Source: Cruorifilaria tuberocauda
Lineage: Eukaryota > Nematoda > Chromadorea > Rhabditida > Onchocercidae
Length of the DNA: 64,000 nt
Direction: 5' to 3'
Assembly (NCBI GenBank): GCA_013365365.1
Contig: JABVXU010000095.1
Span: forward strand, 94,102 to 158,101
Part shown: positions 24,245-38,100 of the stretch, in pieces
Layout: each line of letters opens with the position of its first letter
Numbering within the stretch: position 1 is the stretch's first letter
The notes under the pieces: generated by a model
What the model was told of the DNA's origin: nothing
Databases searched by the model: none
Seen by the model: only the letters and a program-made list of their open reading frames with translations
Program-made: the position numbers and the translations under genes

Positions 24245-27200
24245 TTTATTTTAACATTGGCGTTTCATCTTACATTGTTGTGTTTTTTATTGATTTGGAG
24301 AACTGTTTTGTATCTGATCAAGTTACTTTCAAAAAAAAAATGATTGTGCTATATATAAGAAAAATAATGAATTACAAGTTTCGTAAGCGTCTGTTTATTT
24401 ATTTAGTTAGATATTTAAGTCCAAATTACTTTTCTGTATCAAGTGACCGAACTTTTTATCTTGGTTGTTTTCGTGAAAGTAGAACTGTCAGCTCTTGTGA
24501 ACTTTTGATATGTATTTTTTTAGTCATGTTTATTTGATTGAAAAGCATTCAGGAAGCTACCGTTTGGAGAGGTTTCTTATACTTCCCTATTCCTGAATAT
24601 AAGATTTGTTATATTGTCAGTCTTTTCAGTATTTGTAAAGCAGAGGAAGGTTGATAAAAAAATTTCCGTAGCTCTGTTGTTTTGAGCAACTGTACAATGA
24701 AACGCAGAATAATACTGCACTTTAGTTATTCCTTTTACGTTCATGACAGATGATTTCACACACAGTACATTCTGCATTTCCTTTCATGCACGAAATTCCG
24801 ATTTATCTTTTTTTGCTGCATAAAATGCTAGTAGCAACACATATATTAACTTATTCTAAAATTTATCTTGTTCCGCTACTTGCCAATTTATTTTTACTTC
24901 ACTAGAAATTTCTAAAACTGTTCATTTCGCATAATTCACACCCAAAAAGTTCGTCTCTATTCAGTTGAATAGTGCAAAGCTTTCAGTATTAAATTCAAGA
25001 CCAATAGCTCCCGCTTCTCCTCGTAAAGCTGCTTATCGTATGTATTTTTAACGACAGTTGATATTTGAAAGTAGTTTAATTACAATTTCTTTTTTCTACA
25101 TAGGGTTTCGTTTCATCTTTCAAAACTAGAAAGTTTCTGTATTCTTGAAATGTTTACGGTTCTAATTCGCTTTTAGATTGTTGTGTAGATGTTCAAATTT
25201 TCAATTATATTTGTACTGTGTGATGAGTATTTCAAAATTAAAAAGCCAGTTGAATTATTTAGGGAGATTTCAAATATTTTGATTCCGTTAATATTCGCAT
25301 ACTGTTGAATAACTCTTTGCAATACTTGTCAGTCCTACAGTTTTAACCAATTTTAATTTTTAAAATATGATTCAGGTAGTTTGAAAGAAAAAAATGTTAG
25401 AGACATTAGTGACCGGAAAATTTCCATATTTTAGAGGCATAACGTGAATCCTTCTTAAACTTGATTGTTACAATAATGGTGGTGCTAGAAAAAACACTCC
25501 CACTATTTTTTAATTACGAGTTAATTAAAAAAAAAGCTAAACCTGTTGTAACTTCTTTTAATGATGCTATGAATGTTTAGTTTTACTTTGATTGTTCAAA
25601 AAAAAGAAAGGAAGAATATACATGATCTTAAAATTAATTTCAAAAATCGAAATATTAAATAAGTCGGTTATTTATGTGAATTATCAGTCATAAGTTTGAT
25701 CAAAAATTAAATGTCCGTTATCATAACTGCCTAGTGATACAATTCGGAGTCATTTTTTGGATGATATAGTTTGTCAGGAAATAAAATAAATCCGTGAAGT
25801 AACCACATCAATTTTAATGTGCTTCATTAGGAGGTTAACAAGATCACAGCGCTGACAATTTTGAGAAGGCATATCATGAGAAAATGTCATTGTTATGCAT
25901 AAAATGTAACTGAACTGCGTCCTACTTCATTTTGTGTAGTAGGAGAAAGACTAAGATTTTTGGAAAGAACCACTGGAATGAATTCTCTGCTGATTAGCTG
26001 CACTACGATAATCAGACTCAATTTATCATTTTTGCACATCGTATATCATTGAGTCTCAGGAGCCCGATTTGATCTTTTGTTATCTCTCCCAGAAGAATTT
26101 TTTCATCTTTTCATTCAGCTTCGTCCTTTGGAAAAAAATTTTTGACCATAACACCATGATGTCGATTTTAATATTGATTTCAGAGCTTCCTTTTCCTTTT
26201 CAGCGTCTTATTTGCTTCAGTGGATTATTTAATCGTTTACTCCTGGAGAAATTTTCATATTCCACCTGTTCTGCCTATGGTAATACTTGAAACTGCTACA
26301 TTTAACCGAAACGGCGAAAGAATCTGAGGAGAGTAATTTTGTTTTTTCTCTTTCTCATTGATTTCAGTACGAACAAAAGATTTTGGAATTTTGAAGTAAA
26401 AAAAATTCCTGATAAAGTAATGCAGTTCTCGACTCCACTTAACAGAACAACATAATCGAAATCAAGTATTGACTCGTTTCTTCAATCTATGTTCTTTTTC
26501 ACGTTGCCATTATCAATCACTTCCATATGTTATAGACTTCATGAATCAGTCAGGAGATACAGACCAATATCTGAAGCAGAGATAATGAAAAATCTATTAT
26601 TAAAACATTCCAGCGGGAGATCGCTCGGTGACATTAAACTATTTTCCTGCATTAGTATCAGTTCCCTTCAACGCTTTCTACAGCTCTCCTCTGCTCAAAC
26701 TAGTCTACAACTTTGGCTCAACTAGAAAGGAAGCTATATTCAATTTTGCTGCAACCTTTTCTCCATAGAGTGATTTGTTGGGAAGCCTATATTAAGCCAA
26801 AATTCATCTTTGCGTTGTTATCGAACTAAACCAAGTGTAACTGGCGAAGAGCTTATTAATTTTAGTTGTTCAATCCAAAATTTTTCAATGAATAACTTCC
26901 CACTGGGTTAAATCAACTACCACGGTCGTAATGGTGGTAAATTTTGTGGCGTGTGGAGTAGAATTTCAGTCTCGTCTAAACCAGTCATACTGCTGCAAAG
27001 CCCTTTGCAGTTACGGCGATATAAACTAACTGATTGAGCCGATGCTATAGACTACTAATTCAGAAGCGCAGTTGTTAATGATAAAAGTGATAAAATGATA
27101 AAATGTAAATTTCGAAATCACTTGCAATTGACGATCAGCTTTTCTTATATTTCGTACTTTTATCTACTCCCAGAAGATTTATCATACCACGTTATGCTGA

Positions 27201-28490
27201 ATTCTTCGACCACTTGACGCATACACCCAGAAAGTCATACTGCATTTTTCCTTCTCCGAGAAAGATGATTGAAGTGTTTCACCCACGATAGAATACCTGC
27301 GACTGCAGTGGAAATTGAAGGTTCGAGTCCTGTCTACAATGTTAGCCTAGCCCAACTTCAGAACTTGATGGCTCCTCATTATCAGGGGTTCAATCTATTT
27401 TTAGATATATCCTTCAGAACTAAGCTATCACTGAGCTCCACTGAATACCGAAATTGCTTTATCGTTATCAATCAAAATGATTGTTAGTTCCCAGTGATAC
27501 ATCTCATCCAATATAAACAATTAGGAACCCAAATGTCCATTCTGGTGACGCTCACTACGAACTCTTTATAGTTTATTCGAGCTGCATCTACTAAACTCAG
27601 ATGTAGTTTTCAGCCACGTTAGGCTTTTCTGACTGGCATAATTGAAGAGGGCAAAATGAGGTCAATTTAACATTTCCGAACTACATTATAATGAAAACGA
27701 TGCTTGTTTCAACTTCCACATGTCCCTGGAGTCCTTGACGCACCAAACAACGTTTGTTTTTCCTCTTTCTCTTCAAAAGTGTTCTTTCGCCTGCCAAGTG
27801 ATATTTGATTAAGATTAAATCGAACTATGTTCATGTCATGATACGTTTCATTTGCAGTATCAAAAAAGGACTTATAATGTTAAAAGATAGCCATAAATAT
27901 AATAATTAGGTAAACATCGAATAAATGCGTTAAATCAGATAGGGAAATAGAGAAATAACATGACGTATTTATTATAACTATAAAATTAAGAGTAATCAGT
28001 ATGTCCAAAGATTTATTGAATTATTTCAAGCTTAAAAGATTTCTCTTTTTCAATCGTTGCCGTTTAAAAGTTAAAACTGAGGCTTCTGAATTAATTAAAA
28101 CTTTGAATAAAAAACTTGAAACTTGGGCTTAAACAAAAAGTTCAGCAAATTAGAGGCAGAATGATACGTATGATAACTCTGGAATTCCCTCTGCATGTTA
28201 TCCATTTCTGATCGCTTGGATAAATAGTAAAGTGGAGACAACATCTTTCGTAACTTTCTAATTTACGAAAATAAAGAGGAGTGGACAATTATTTAACTGG
28301 AATTCAAGAAAACATGGAAAATAAGTAAAGATGACACCTATGTATATGAAAAAGACAGCACGTAATGAATAATGTATGATAAGAGCATTGAAACACAAAG
28401 CAGAAGACATAGAAATAAATTGAAAAAAAATCACTAGGAAGTTATTGGAAAATACGAACTACAGTAAAAATTAAAAAATATTGTCAAAGA
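24245..28490. other. Intergenic, no gene recognised
   Basis: About 4.2 kb between the convergent 3' ends of the aldo-keto reductase and egal-1 genes. Small open frames such as 26489-26725 and 27269-27487 on the plus strand have no recognisable similarity. GGTTCGAGTCC near 27320 resembles a tRNA T-loop, but the flanks do not pair. Downstream exons of egal-1, if that gene extends, would fall here. Confidence 0.4.
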
Positions 28491-28522
28491 GTATCAAGAA
28501 GGACAATGCTTTGTAATGTTCT

Positions 28523-28642
28523 TACCGTAGGTTCCAGCACATCATAAGTTTCAGTAATATTACACAACAATATGAGCATTCCATTAATGTCTTTTTGAGT
28601 GTATTTAATTAGCTGATCAATCGATCGATTAATATAAAGAAT
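28523..28642 (-). other. Open frame beyond the egal-1 stop, possible extra exon
   Basis: Past the TAA at 28643-28645 the same frame stays open for 40 codons (LIKYTQKDINGML, LCNITETYDVLEPT) and ends exactly at a good donor, GTAAGA. A 48-base intron from the GTGTAC just before the stop to an AG in GATCAG would remove the stop in frame. The continuation has protein-like composition, but I recognise no family and could not place a following exon. Confidence 0.35.
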
Positions 28643-31600
28643 TTAATTGTCGTAGTACACACTGAGAACATTGATTTCGCCGGTGGAAAATGTCTGTGTT
28701 GAGGCATCGCTCACTTGTCTCGGTAAAGGAGCATTTGGAATGATGGCGCTATTGACAATTGGTGTTACGATTCCTCTCCTAGTTGATCTAAACGGCATCG
28801 TACCATTGGTTTGAAATACTGCTGGTGGTGGTCGATTTGCATTCGGTATCAGTGCTTTCAAACATTTCTCTTCAAATAGTGCCAGAAGATGCTTCGGCAA
28901 CATAGTACTCATCATACGATACAATACTGTTACAAGACAGTGTGCTTCCTCAACCACAGTTACTAGAAAATCCTCCGTTATCGGCCTCAGACCCCAACTG
29001 AAACAATGTTGTGACAACATTTATTCCTCGAGAAAAGCAACAATACAACAATTACATCTTAAATCAGAGAAATAACATCTTGAACCTTGGCGATTGAGTA
29101 AGTTTCTTGGGCGTTGCATCTGACATCATGATTGACTGTGGATGGTAAACCCTTTGAAGATTTACGAACGATATTGTACGCATATCCGTCAAAGCTTTGC
29201 CGAACTTTTCATATTGTAGTATCGCATGAGCTACCTGTCACAGAAGGATTTAAACATCAAAATGTTACCAATTTTTTGCAGCTAACTAAAACTTGAGAAG
29301 AGCAAAACAGTTTCTGTGATTTCTCCCTAGATAATATTAATTCCTACTGAAATAAAATGAAAGTATGAGCTTACTTGTGTATCGAAGATTTTTCTAAGAT
29401 TGATGGCATAACGATGAGCAAGCAAAGTTGCCACTCTCTTGGCATCATGAATTACCTGCGAAACCAAACAAATGAGAAGAGTTTACATAGGATTTATAAC
29501 CATGCATAAGTCGCTGAATTAACCATCAAGACCATTCAGCATAATGAGAGCACAAGCATATCCCGCCCCTTAATGATGGTATGATCGCATGCTGGACGAT
29601 ATCAATGATTAGGGCTACTCGGACTTCGCAGATCAACATGAAATAGTGAAACAATGACTTCTGTGCTTGATTAAAACCTTTGGGACGGTTGCTCAGTGAT
29701 ATGATATTTCGCAAATACTTTACAAAATCAAATCATCCCAAAATTATTATATGGAACTCTATAATAATATAGAGAAAATCTCTATTGCAATAAAATATAC
29801 CTTAATAATTTTCTCCGATTCTAAAATTTCCTTAACGCCACTTTCTAATAATATGATATCACTATGAACAACATCGAAAACAATGATTTGCGTAGTTGTT
29901 GCCAATACAATCAGAGACAGGAACTCTTCTCCTTGTATGCCAAGGGTAACAGTCTTAAAATCAACACCAACAACTCGTTCTTCCATACTACTGATTTCCG
30001 CGTTTACCGATGATACTGATTCCTGAAAAATTCTTCTAATTAATTAATATCAAATTACAAGACCTGAATATGACGGTGACAAAAGTTTATAAGCATTACT
30101 GATTAGTTTTGCAGAAAAAAAAAATTAAACTCTATACTTGAGCAGGTTTCAAGGCTTTCACAAGACTAATTCGGTTAATAGCGTTATGATTTAGATGAGT
30201 GCTATTATTTTCAAGTTCTGAACTCTCCGTGGAACCACTTTCTGAACCATCTTCTGAAGCGCGATTTTTCACAAGCGAAACCTAATAAAAAACAAAATTT
30301 AGATCTAGAATCGTATCATAATCCGCAAATTTTGATGAAAACCTGATAACTGGATAAATAATTATTTCATTAAAAAAATAAAACTGTGCGAAGCGTCAAG
30401 CAGTGAAAGAAGATATTTTTTGCACTTTTCAATTAGACAACAAATGAAATGAAAAAAAATTTTTTTTCAAAATAACCTTATTAGATCTTATGAAAAATAC
30501 ATTGCGATTAAGTTTCAAAAATTGCAATAATTCCTTTGGATTGGTTGCAACTTCTTGCCTCACAGTATGAGAAAAACGGTCGCAAAATTTCTGATAGAAT
30601 ATATCCATTGGTATCGGCTGTTCATCATTCTACAAATCGAAATTTCCATAGCCATTACATGGATGATCCATCACTGTCATCAATAGGTAGGTAATGCCTT
30701 ACTTTTAGTTCAGAGGTACAAAAAGACCTATTTCTTCAAAAGTGGCTCTTTTTGGACATCTTTACATTCCGTATAAAAAGCATCATAATTCTTTTAATGG
30801 ATAAGAATTAATAATTCATAAAAATTTGATAATTTATAAAAAGTAAATCACAAATGACCACCGCTTTGAATTCCGCAATAATAAACTGAAAAATCCACAT
30901 TATGCTTTAAAATACCTAAAACCTTTGAAAACTATAAATGAAAAAAACCTGGTCAACAACGGATTTAAGATATTCCACAGCTGCTTGTTTGGCTTTGACA
31001 CCAGCTAAGGGTTTTCCTTCATCATCCAATTCAATGCCAGCATTGCTAGGTTCCGGCATATTTTTTAGTCGAACTCGATCTCCCTCAACTACAAAGTGAT
31101 CACTTTGCGATTGAAGAAACTCGCAAAAATCTTTCAAGTGTCTACCGGATACCAGACGTACTTCAGGAGCCGCTTGTGAACGATGACCGAGCAAACTCTT
31201 AATCTGTAAGTGCGTTTAGATTAATTTAAATGATCACTCACTAAAAAAAATTCCTAATATCTTGAAATATGTATCAGAATATGAGCTATAAAAATATGAA
31301 TTCAATCTCTGTAAATTATACTACATTATTTTTACCAAATTGTGGTTGATATCAATAATGAAAATGACTCGTTGTTACCAACGGAACGATTTTGCATTTA
31401 CGAAAAAATCGTGTAGTAAACAAGACATTCCTGCAACTCCGGTCCGAACTTCTGCAGTTTAGCTTCAAAAAACTGCACCGCTTCTTTCACATAATCACGA
31501 TTTCTAGCGTTTGCAGTCGTTTGCAATAAAGGGTTATTCTTGACTGTCATATCACCAAATCCATTTAAGCAAACCTAAAATATCAAACTTTTTAGCCAAA

Positions 31601-32171
31601 TATTTATACTAAAACTGTAACTAACCTTGTGGAAGTTCAAAACAAAGAAGTGATGAAATTGTCAGGGATGAATAGCCTAAACGCTTACTCTCATTTATGG
31701 TTAAATAAAGACACCCAAGTAGTTTCCAAGGAAATTAAAATCAACCAATCAACTGAAAATCAGCGAAAGACGGTAAATTAAATAGGCAAAATAAAGTTAT
31801 TGGTAACAATACATTAGTCAGTTCAATTACTGCTTATCCAGGACTTAGTTACCTTAAAGGAAATTATGATTTTAAGAAAGTATTACGACTTTACATATTG
31901 GTAAACATTTAAAAAATTGCCTATCAAATCGATATATTGCATTAATTGATTGCTGATTTACCTGATCACCCTCAACTTTAAACAGTGAAGGATGTTGATT
32001 GAGAAAATCAGTGAGGCCTTCCTGTGTGGTACCAACCGCATCGCGCATTTCTGCAGTGAAGCCACGTGCACCGAACTGGCAGCTCAGATCATGGATCGTG
32101 CGCCGACCATTCTTCTGCATTAAGTGGTCCATGAAAAACAGCAAGGCCATATTCTTTGCTTCGTCCATCAT
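28643..32171 (-). CDS. egal-1: Egalitarian homologue (3'-5' exonuclease-like mRNA transport adaptor)
   Basis: Nine exons: 32171-31962, 31574-31422, 31203-30949, 30629-30477, 30281-30138, 30022-29801, 29455-29375, 29234-29086, 28997-28643; 1,722 nt, 573 residues. The N-terminus (MMDEAKNMALLFFMDHL, RRTIHDLSCQFGARGFT) and two further winged-helix-like segments (residues about 122-206 and 207-257) match the Egalitarian family. Residues about 320-480 form an RNase D-like exonuclease fold: ERVVGVDFKTVTLG, KVIHDAKRVATLL, WGLRPITEDFL. Egalitarian couples mRNAs to BicD and dynein in Drosophila and is needed for oocyte fate. Near the end, DASTQTF carries a TQT motif like the LC8 dynein-light-chain site of fly Egl. 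The exonuclease site is degraded: Lys328 replaces the Glu of the first Asp-x-Glu motif. Exon 2 ends at a weak donor (GTTTAC) chosen by phase. The 3' end may extend (see findings). Confidence 0.92.
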
Positions 32172-35100
32172 ACGACCACTAGATCTCTACTGTTTTACTT
32201 AAAATATAAGTTCGACTAATTCTAAAGCGATGTTGCGGCGCTTATTCTGAAGCTACGTAAATACGCAGGAATGTTTATCATATCAACAAGAGCAATTACG
32301 ATAAAAATAGTACTCCTCAAAATAATAAGCGTATTGAAAAAGATTAAACATTTCCACAGTGGAGAAAAGTGAGCAAAAAGTATTACTAGTCAGAGATATG
32401 CAGTCTGATCACAACAGAACAAGCTTTAAGAGTGCAAATTCAGTGGGAAATTGAGTGTACAAAAATCAGAAGAACAGTATTCCTCGCATTAGATGAAAGT
32501 TATGACAGCTATGAATCATACATTTTTAAAATGATTCCGGACGGAAGCTGAGTGATGGTAAATGATTGGCAGATGAAGTTTAAAACTATTGCAGATGGAT
32601 ATAAGTCCTATTAATTATTGATTTACAAAATGGAGTGGTATAGGTAAAGATAGGGAGATAAGAAAAGAGAGCAAGTATATGTGTTAGAAAGGAATTTTGA
32701 TATTTATGGAACATATAAAAATATCACGCTAGTGAAAGCTAAATAATTATGCGAAGATAGGATGGGAAAAGGAAAAGAACTGGTTCGAAAAACGCTATAT
32801 GATGAAAAGAGAAATCAAAAAAAGAGAAGAGAATAGAATGAAAGGCAAAATTTACGGAATTTTTACTGTAATATATGTCACCATCGACACCGAAAAAATG
32901 AAATTCGAGGAACGAGCATATTTAAAATCAATTAAATAGAGCCAAGTTAACCAAAATCTCTGACTTCGTTCTAGATAATTTCGTCGGGAATACTTAGTAG
33001 CACTAGCAAATTATTTTCTAAATTATGCCACCAGTATCATTTTACCCTCTCGACAAAACTTGTTTCCTTCGATTAAAATGTGCTCCACAGTGCAGGATAC
33101 TTAGCGATCCAAAAGGAGAGGCACGAAACCTTCTAAGCTGAAACAATATGCTCACCACAATCAGATATCGAAACATGCCCATTTGATTCAAAACACTTTT
33201 CAAAACTTCAGCATATTTTACAGCAGCTGTTTGAACTGTGTGATAATAGAGGTAGTGCCCATAATGAAATTTAGCAACCCCAAGGTTTCCCCATTCTGCA
33301 GTTGCTATTAATAAATATTCTATGCAGTCAAACTGAAAAGTGTTGCTTTGAAACTTACAGCACAGATTATGAAAACAAATGAGTGCTAATGTTGAAATTC
33401 TGTTGGGATTCCCATTATAAGCAGGGTTCTATACATGTTTATCCGGTAAAAATGCAAAAAGACTGGCCAATCAGAGTTTAATATTTCACTTCAAATAATG
33501 CATTCTGGTTCAAAATCGAGTTTCTCAGCCAATTGTTTGCAAGAACTGGAATATCTAGCAGAATTGAAGCAGAAGATAGCTTGAAAATAACTGATAAAAA
33601 AATAAATAAATTTAGAAAAATAATACTTTGAGCAATGTCCGAAAATTGATTGGACGTACAGTCGGACAAGGAAATAGTATCCACATATGCATTATAGGAC
33701 TACCTTAAGCCAAGCATGTTTTCAAACTTTAATACATTCATTGCAAACAATGCATAAATAAACCTTAAATTTACTCTTGGTTACCATGCGATGCTTAGAA
33801 GAAATTTGCAGCTCACACCTGTTTCATCACTAAATCTCTTGTCTTAGGCACAAGTGGGATTAAACTTATCACTTCTGAAATATTTTTTTGAAATCTGTTA
33901 TAAAAATGCTTTGAAGATTTCTTTGCCAATCATCCTAAGAAAAAAAGTAAAACCTGGACATCATGAGCAAACTGCTCAGTATATATTGTCTGTATATCAG
34001 TAGGAACTGGATAAAACTGTTCACGAATTCTCATATTCGACAAAGCATTATTTCTCTATTCCGTAACAGCAATATTTTGAAGATTGTAGAAAATTGGAAA
34101 TGGTAAACAACTCATTCCAAGAACAAAAACAAACTTTCAAGAAAGTAATGCAGAAAAGTTTGTCCAACTTCAATCCATTTTTGACATTTCCTTTAAATCT
34201 CTCTGACTGGACGTCAATATATATGACTGATGATCGGCTTTTAAATTCCCAAACAGTCCATAACTCCTAAACGCAAAGTAAATTACAGTGCTTCGGTAAT
34301 TATAATATCTAGAATAATTATAATACCTAGAACTAGTCGCAATAGAAAGAAAAGAGAATAAAATCACAATGCAAAGCCAATAAGCAGAACACCGTACATT
34401 TCTACGTTCCCAAATTGAGAATAAATAATAAATGACAAACGCAGTGATTCACTAACTTCAAATCGGCTGGGAATGTGAAGAAATTATTTTATGCGAATCC
34501 ACAAACTTATTCTTTTCTGATGGCGCATGACACTGTGCAATATGTGTAGTTAATTTAATTTAATAACGTCGATATAAACCCTTTTCTGGAGCGAGTTTTG
34601 CGCAGCAATAACGGCCATCTGTAAACAAAGCTCAGCTTTCTAGGAGATTCGTTGGCAAGCCATCCTAGTAGGCTACTAACAATTCAAATGATGTTTTGTA
34701 TTACTGCATCCTCCCACTCCTGCTGGCTTTCAAAATAATGAAAGTCATAGCGCTTAAACCAATTAAAAAATACAAAAACAGATGGTCCTCATAAAAAAAG
34801 AAATAAATGACAACATAAAAATAATGGAAAGAATCACGAAACTAATCAAGGGAAGGGTCAAAATATCGCTTTTTCGTAACAGTTTTTGCATAAATTGCTT
34901 GCAATAACCTTAACAGAGACCAATTATGATGGGTAATACTGGTCACGTGGATATGAAAAACGGAAGTTTTGTCTGCTCAGCTATCCTCCCTTACTGTAAT
35001 TCCTAACTGGATTTTTGTTGTCTATACTTCTTTAGAAGGTAATAGGTTACTAAGGGAAATCATGATTTTTTGTGTGCCAATGAACGGATGACCAAAAAAT

Positions 35101-38100
35101 GATGCAAGAAAATTCCAGATTCAAACTGAATATTTGTCAAAAGTATTATGAGTGCCGTAATGCCCGGAAAATTAATAACAAAATAATTGCTTACATGTAT
35201 TTGAGCCACTTCAGATTAAGTTAATTCACAAATCAGTTCTTCACATCATTCAGAATGGATGAAATAATATAAGCAAAAACTATTAGTTCTTCACCATGAC
35301 GATGTTTGACTCTAATTTGAGAAAAGAGATTTAATGAATAAAATTAAAATTCTGCTTGCTGTCTCACTCAAAATCAACCCATTATGAAAAACGTGCTGGA
35401 TTCGTTAGACGATAAAAAAATGAATGATTTATAAAAAACAGTAATTTTACTGAAAACCGAAAGCTTTCAGAAGATGTAAATACGAACTTGCTTAGGTTGT
35501 TTGACAAATTAAGCACTAATCAGTGATTAAATAAAGTCAAATAACACAACATTCTGTCTTTAATAGATGTTTCTCATGGTCAACCCATGAAAGGAGGATG
35601 AGTTTTATTATATTATCCCGCTTTGAAATAAACATTATACTGAACATAAATTCGAACAAAAGAATTGTTGCTATTACTGCAAACAACAACTTTCCATGTT
35701 ACAACATTATTTTTTTATCTCTACCTCATACACGGTGCTAAGTATTCAGAGTTCTATAAAGAGAAACTAGTCTACATGCTCCACAATAACAGACAAAATA
35801 ATACATATCTCGCATTATGAATAGCAATAGTAGCGATGTCTAAAAATCTACGTTATAAAAGTGACATATTGATAAAAATTCAGTAATAATATGTCGATAT
35901 TACACAAAAGTTTTTTCAACATTAGACAAATTTTGAATAAAATATACTATTTCTTCTCCAAAAATTCTACCCAGAACTCATTTATCTTTTAAAGCATTTA
36001 AAGCACGTTGTTGTGGAGATGCATAGTATCATTTCATCTGCTGCAAAACTAGTCTTTCTAGTCCCTTTCTATTAGTTTCCCATTTTAACATTCCATTCAG
36101 AAGATATGCGTAAACACCCAAAATAGTAACTTCTTACTTTTCATTCAAATAAGAAATTACCAATAAAAGAGGAAAACAATAAGGGACTTCATGATTGTGA
36201 CAGTGCAAATGCCGATGACAATTCCGTCAGTTTTCATTTAATAGTTTTCGGCAATGCTTGACTGATTTTTGGAAATAACAATGTAAGACTTATTTAAAAA
36301 ATCTGAATGATTTCGTCCGCAAGCCAACAAGTACAAATTTAATCATGAAGAAAAATTGATTTTAAACAGAATGATGCCACAATTTCCGTTTCTAGAGTTT
36401 ATTTTATTCTATCCACTCTGTACAAATTGCCTATGTCAAACTTTCGTTTATCGTTTGTCAACTTCACGAATTTTTCGTTGTTTATTTTCAATGTGTTGTG
36501 TGACAAAATTCTTTTTGTCCAATTATGCTAATGTTTTAGATGGTGAAATCCCGAGCATAATCCAAACAGCATTTGGTTAACCCACAACAATGTTGGAGAT
36601 GTAGATGCACATGAAAGAAACTTTCAGCCTTCATAAATTAAAAATAGTACTTTTTTGTACAAAGGAACGATAGCAATGTTCATCAACTTTCATCCGGAAA
36701 GATGAACAGTTCGTTTTTCCCAAAATTCACATATATTTATTTTAATCTCGCCAACTATAAAAGCTGCATACCAAATCGATTATGTTCGATTTGTAATCTC
36801 TACGAAATGTTGGAAAACCGAAAAGAATCATCGGATAATAAGGAAATATAGAAATATATAAGGAATAATGTGCTGCGTTATGCATGAATCTTATCAAAAT
36901 TCAAGTTCATACACCCCATTTTCATTTCGCAACAATGACACAATGAGATTTAGAAATAAAAATTATGAGTTACGAATGAAAAAGACAAACCCTCACACCA
37001 GCCGTAATTTATTTACCATCACTAATATTGCGTAATTACAATTATGAATTAACCTAGAACTTTTCTAGTTCTCGCAACTCTGATGCAGCTTCCTGCCTAC
37101 ATCTAAAGATGACACTGTTTTTCGAATTTTCTTAGTATTAAAGCCATTAGAGGTCAATGATGCCGATTACTGTTTCCCTGGGAGTTGGAAATATTTCGGA
37201 TTTCAAGCTTTATAACAAACTTTCCGAATGGAGTGAGTGCATTTCTTTGCGAAGTTTTTCTCGTACTATTTTGACCAGATCAAAATATGGAATCAAGTTA
37301 GCAACTCAAACATTTTGCAGAATATTTAGTTAAAGCTCGCAGCTAAAAGGGCAGTATCTTGCTCTTCTATATAGCATGATGGTGATTCTGTTTGAAAAAT
37401 AAAGTTTCGTAGAAATAAGGCTGAACACAAAGGAACATCACTTTGTCTGAATAATTCGCAAGAAAAAATAAAATAAAATAGAAAAGAGATAGAGAAATAA
37501 TGTACTGCAAATATTTCTGATTTAGACTCAATAGATTCATACCGAAGGCACGATGATTATACTTGTATAAAGTATATAGCGTAGCGAAACGTGTATAAAT
37601 GGTTATTCATATGTGTAATCATACAACAATGACACAAAACATTCGACTGGAACACACTGTTATTCCACTTTATCTCAAACGCCGTCAGAATTTGTGAATT
37701 AAAAATGTATCAGTCAAATGAAATTTCTAATATAACTTCTTAATAGCTTCATTTGATCCGTTAACTTCCTTTACCACCATTGTCTAGCGTTTAGGAAATA
37801 GGTTTGTAGCCAAAGTTCACTGTTAAAGCAAGAATAATTTGGAAAAATCATCTCAAGATCTTCAGCTTAGATTCTAAATCATTAAAAAACTGGAAAATTC
37901 CATAAGAGAGTAAAGCATTAGGTATTTAACATATTTAGTTTAAATGCTTCCGCAAAAAAAACTTAGCAGGAAAAAAATATGGTAATATGAGAATATCGCT
38001 CAAAGTAAGCATGAAAATTTGATAATATTCATAAAACAGAATATTCAAACGATAGTTAAATAACATCTTGATAATAATGCTTACATATGAGAAATATAAA

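Noticed and set aside
27310..27345. tRNA T-arm-like sequence GGTTCGAGTCC
   Set aside because: The bases flanking the loop do not pair into a five-base stem, and no acceptor or anticodon arm lies at the right distance.
34297..34332. Imperfect 2 x 18-bp tandem repeat
   Set aside because: Low-complexity AT-rich sequence with one mismatch; not informative on its own.
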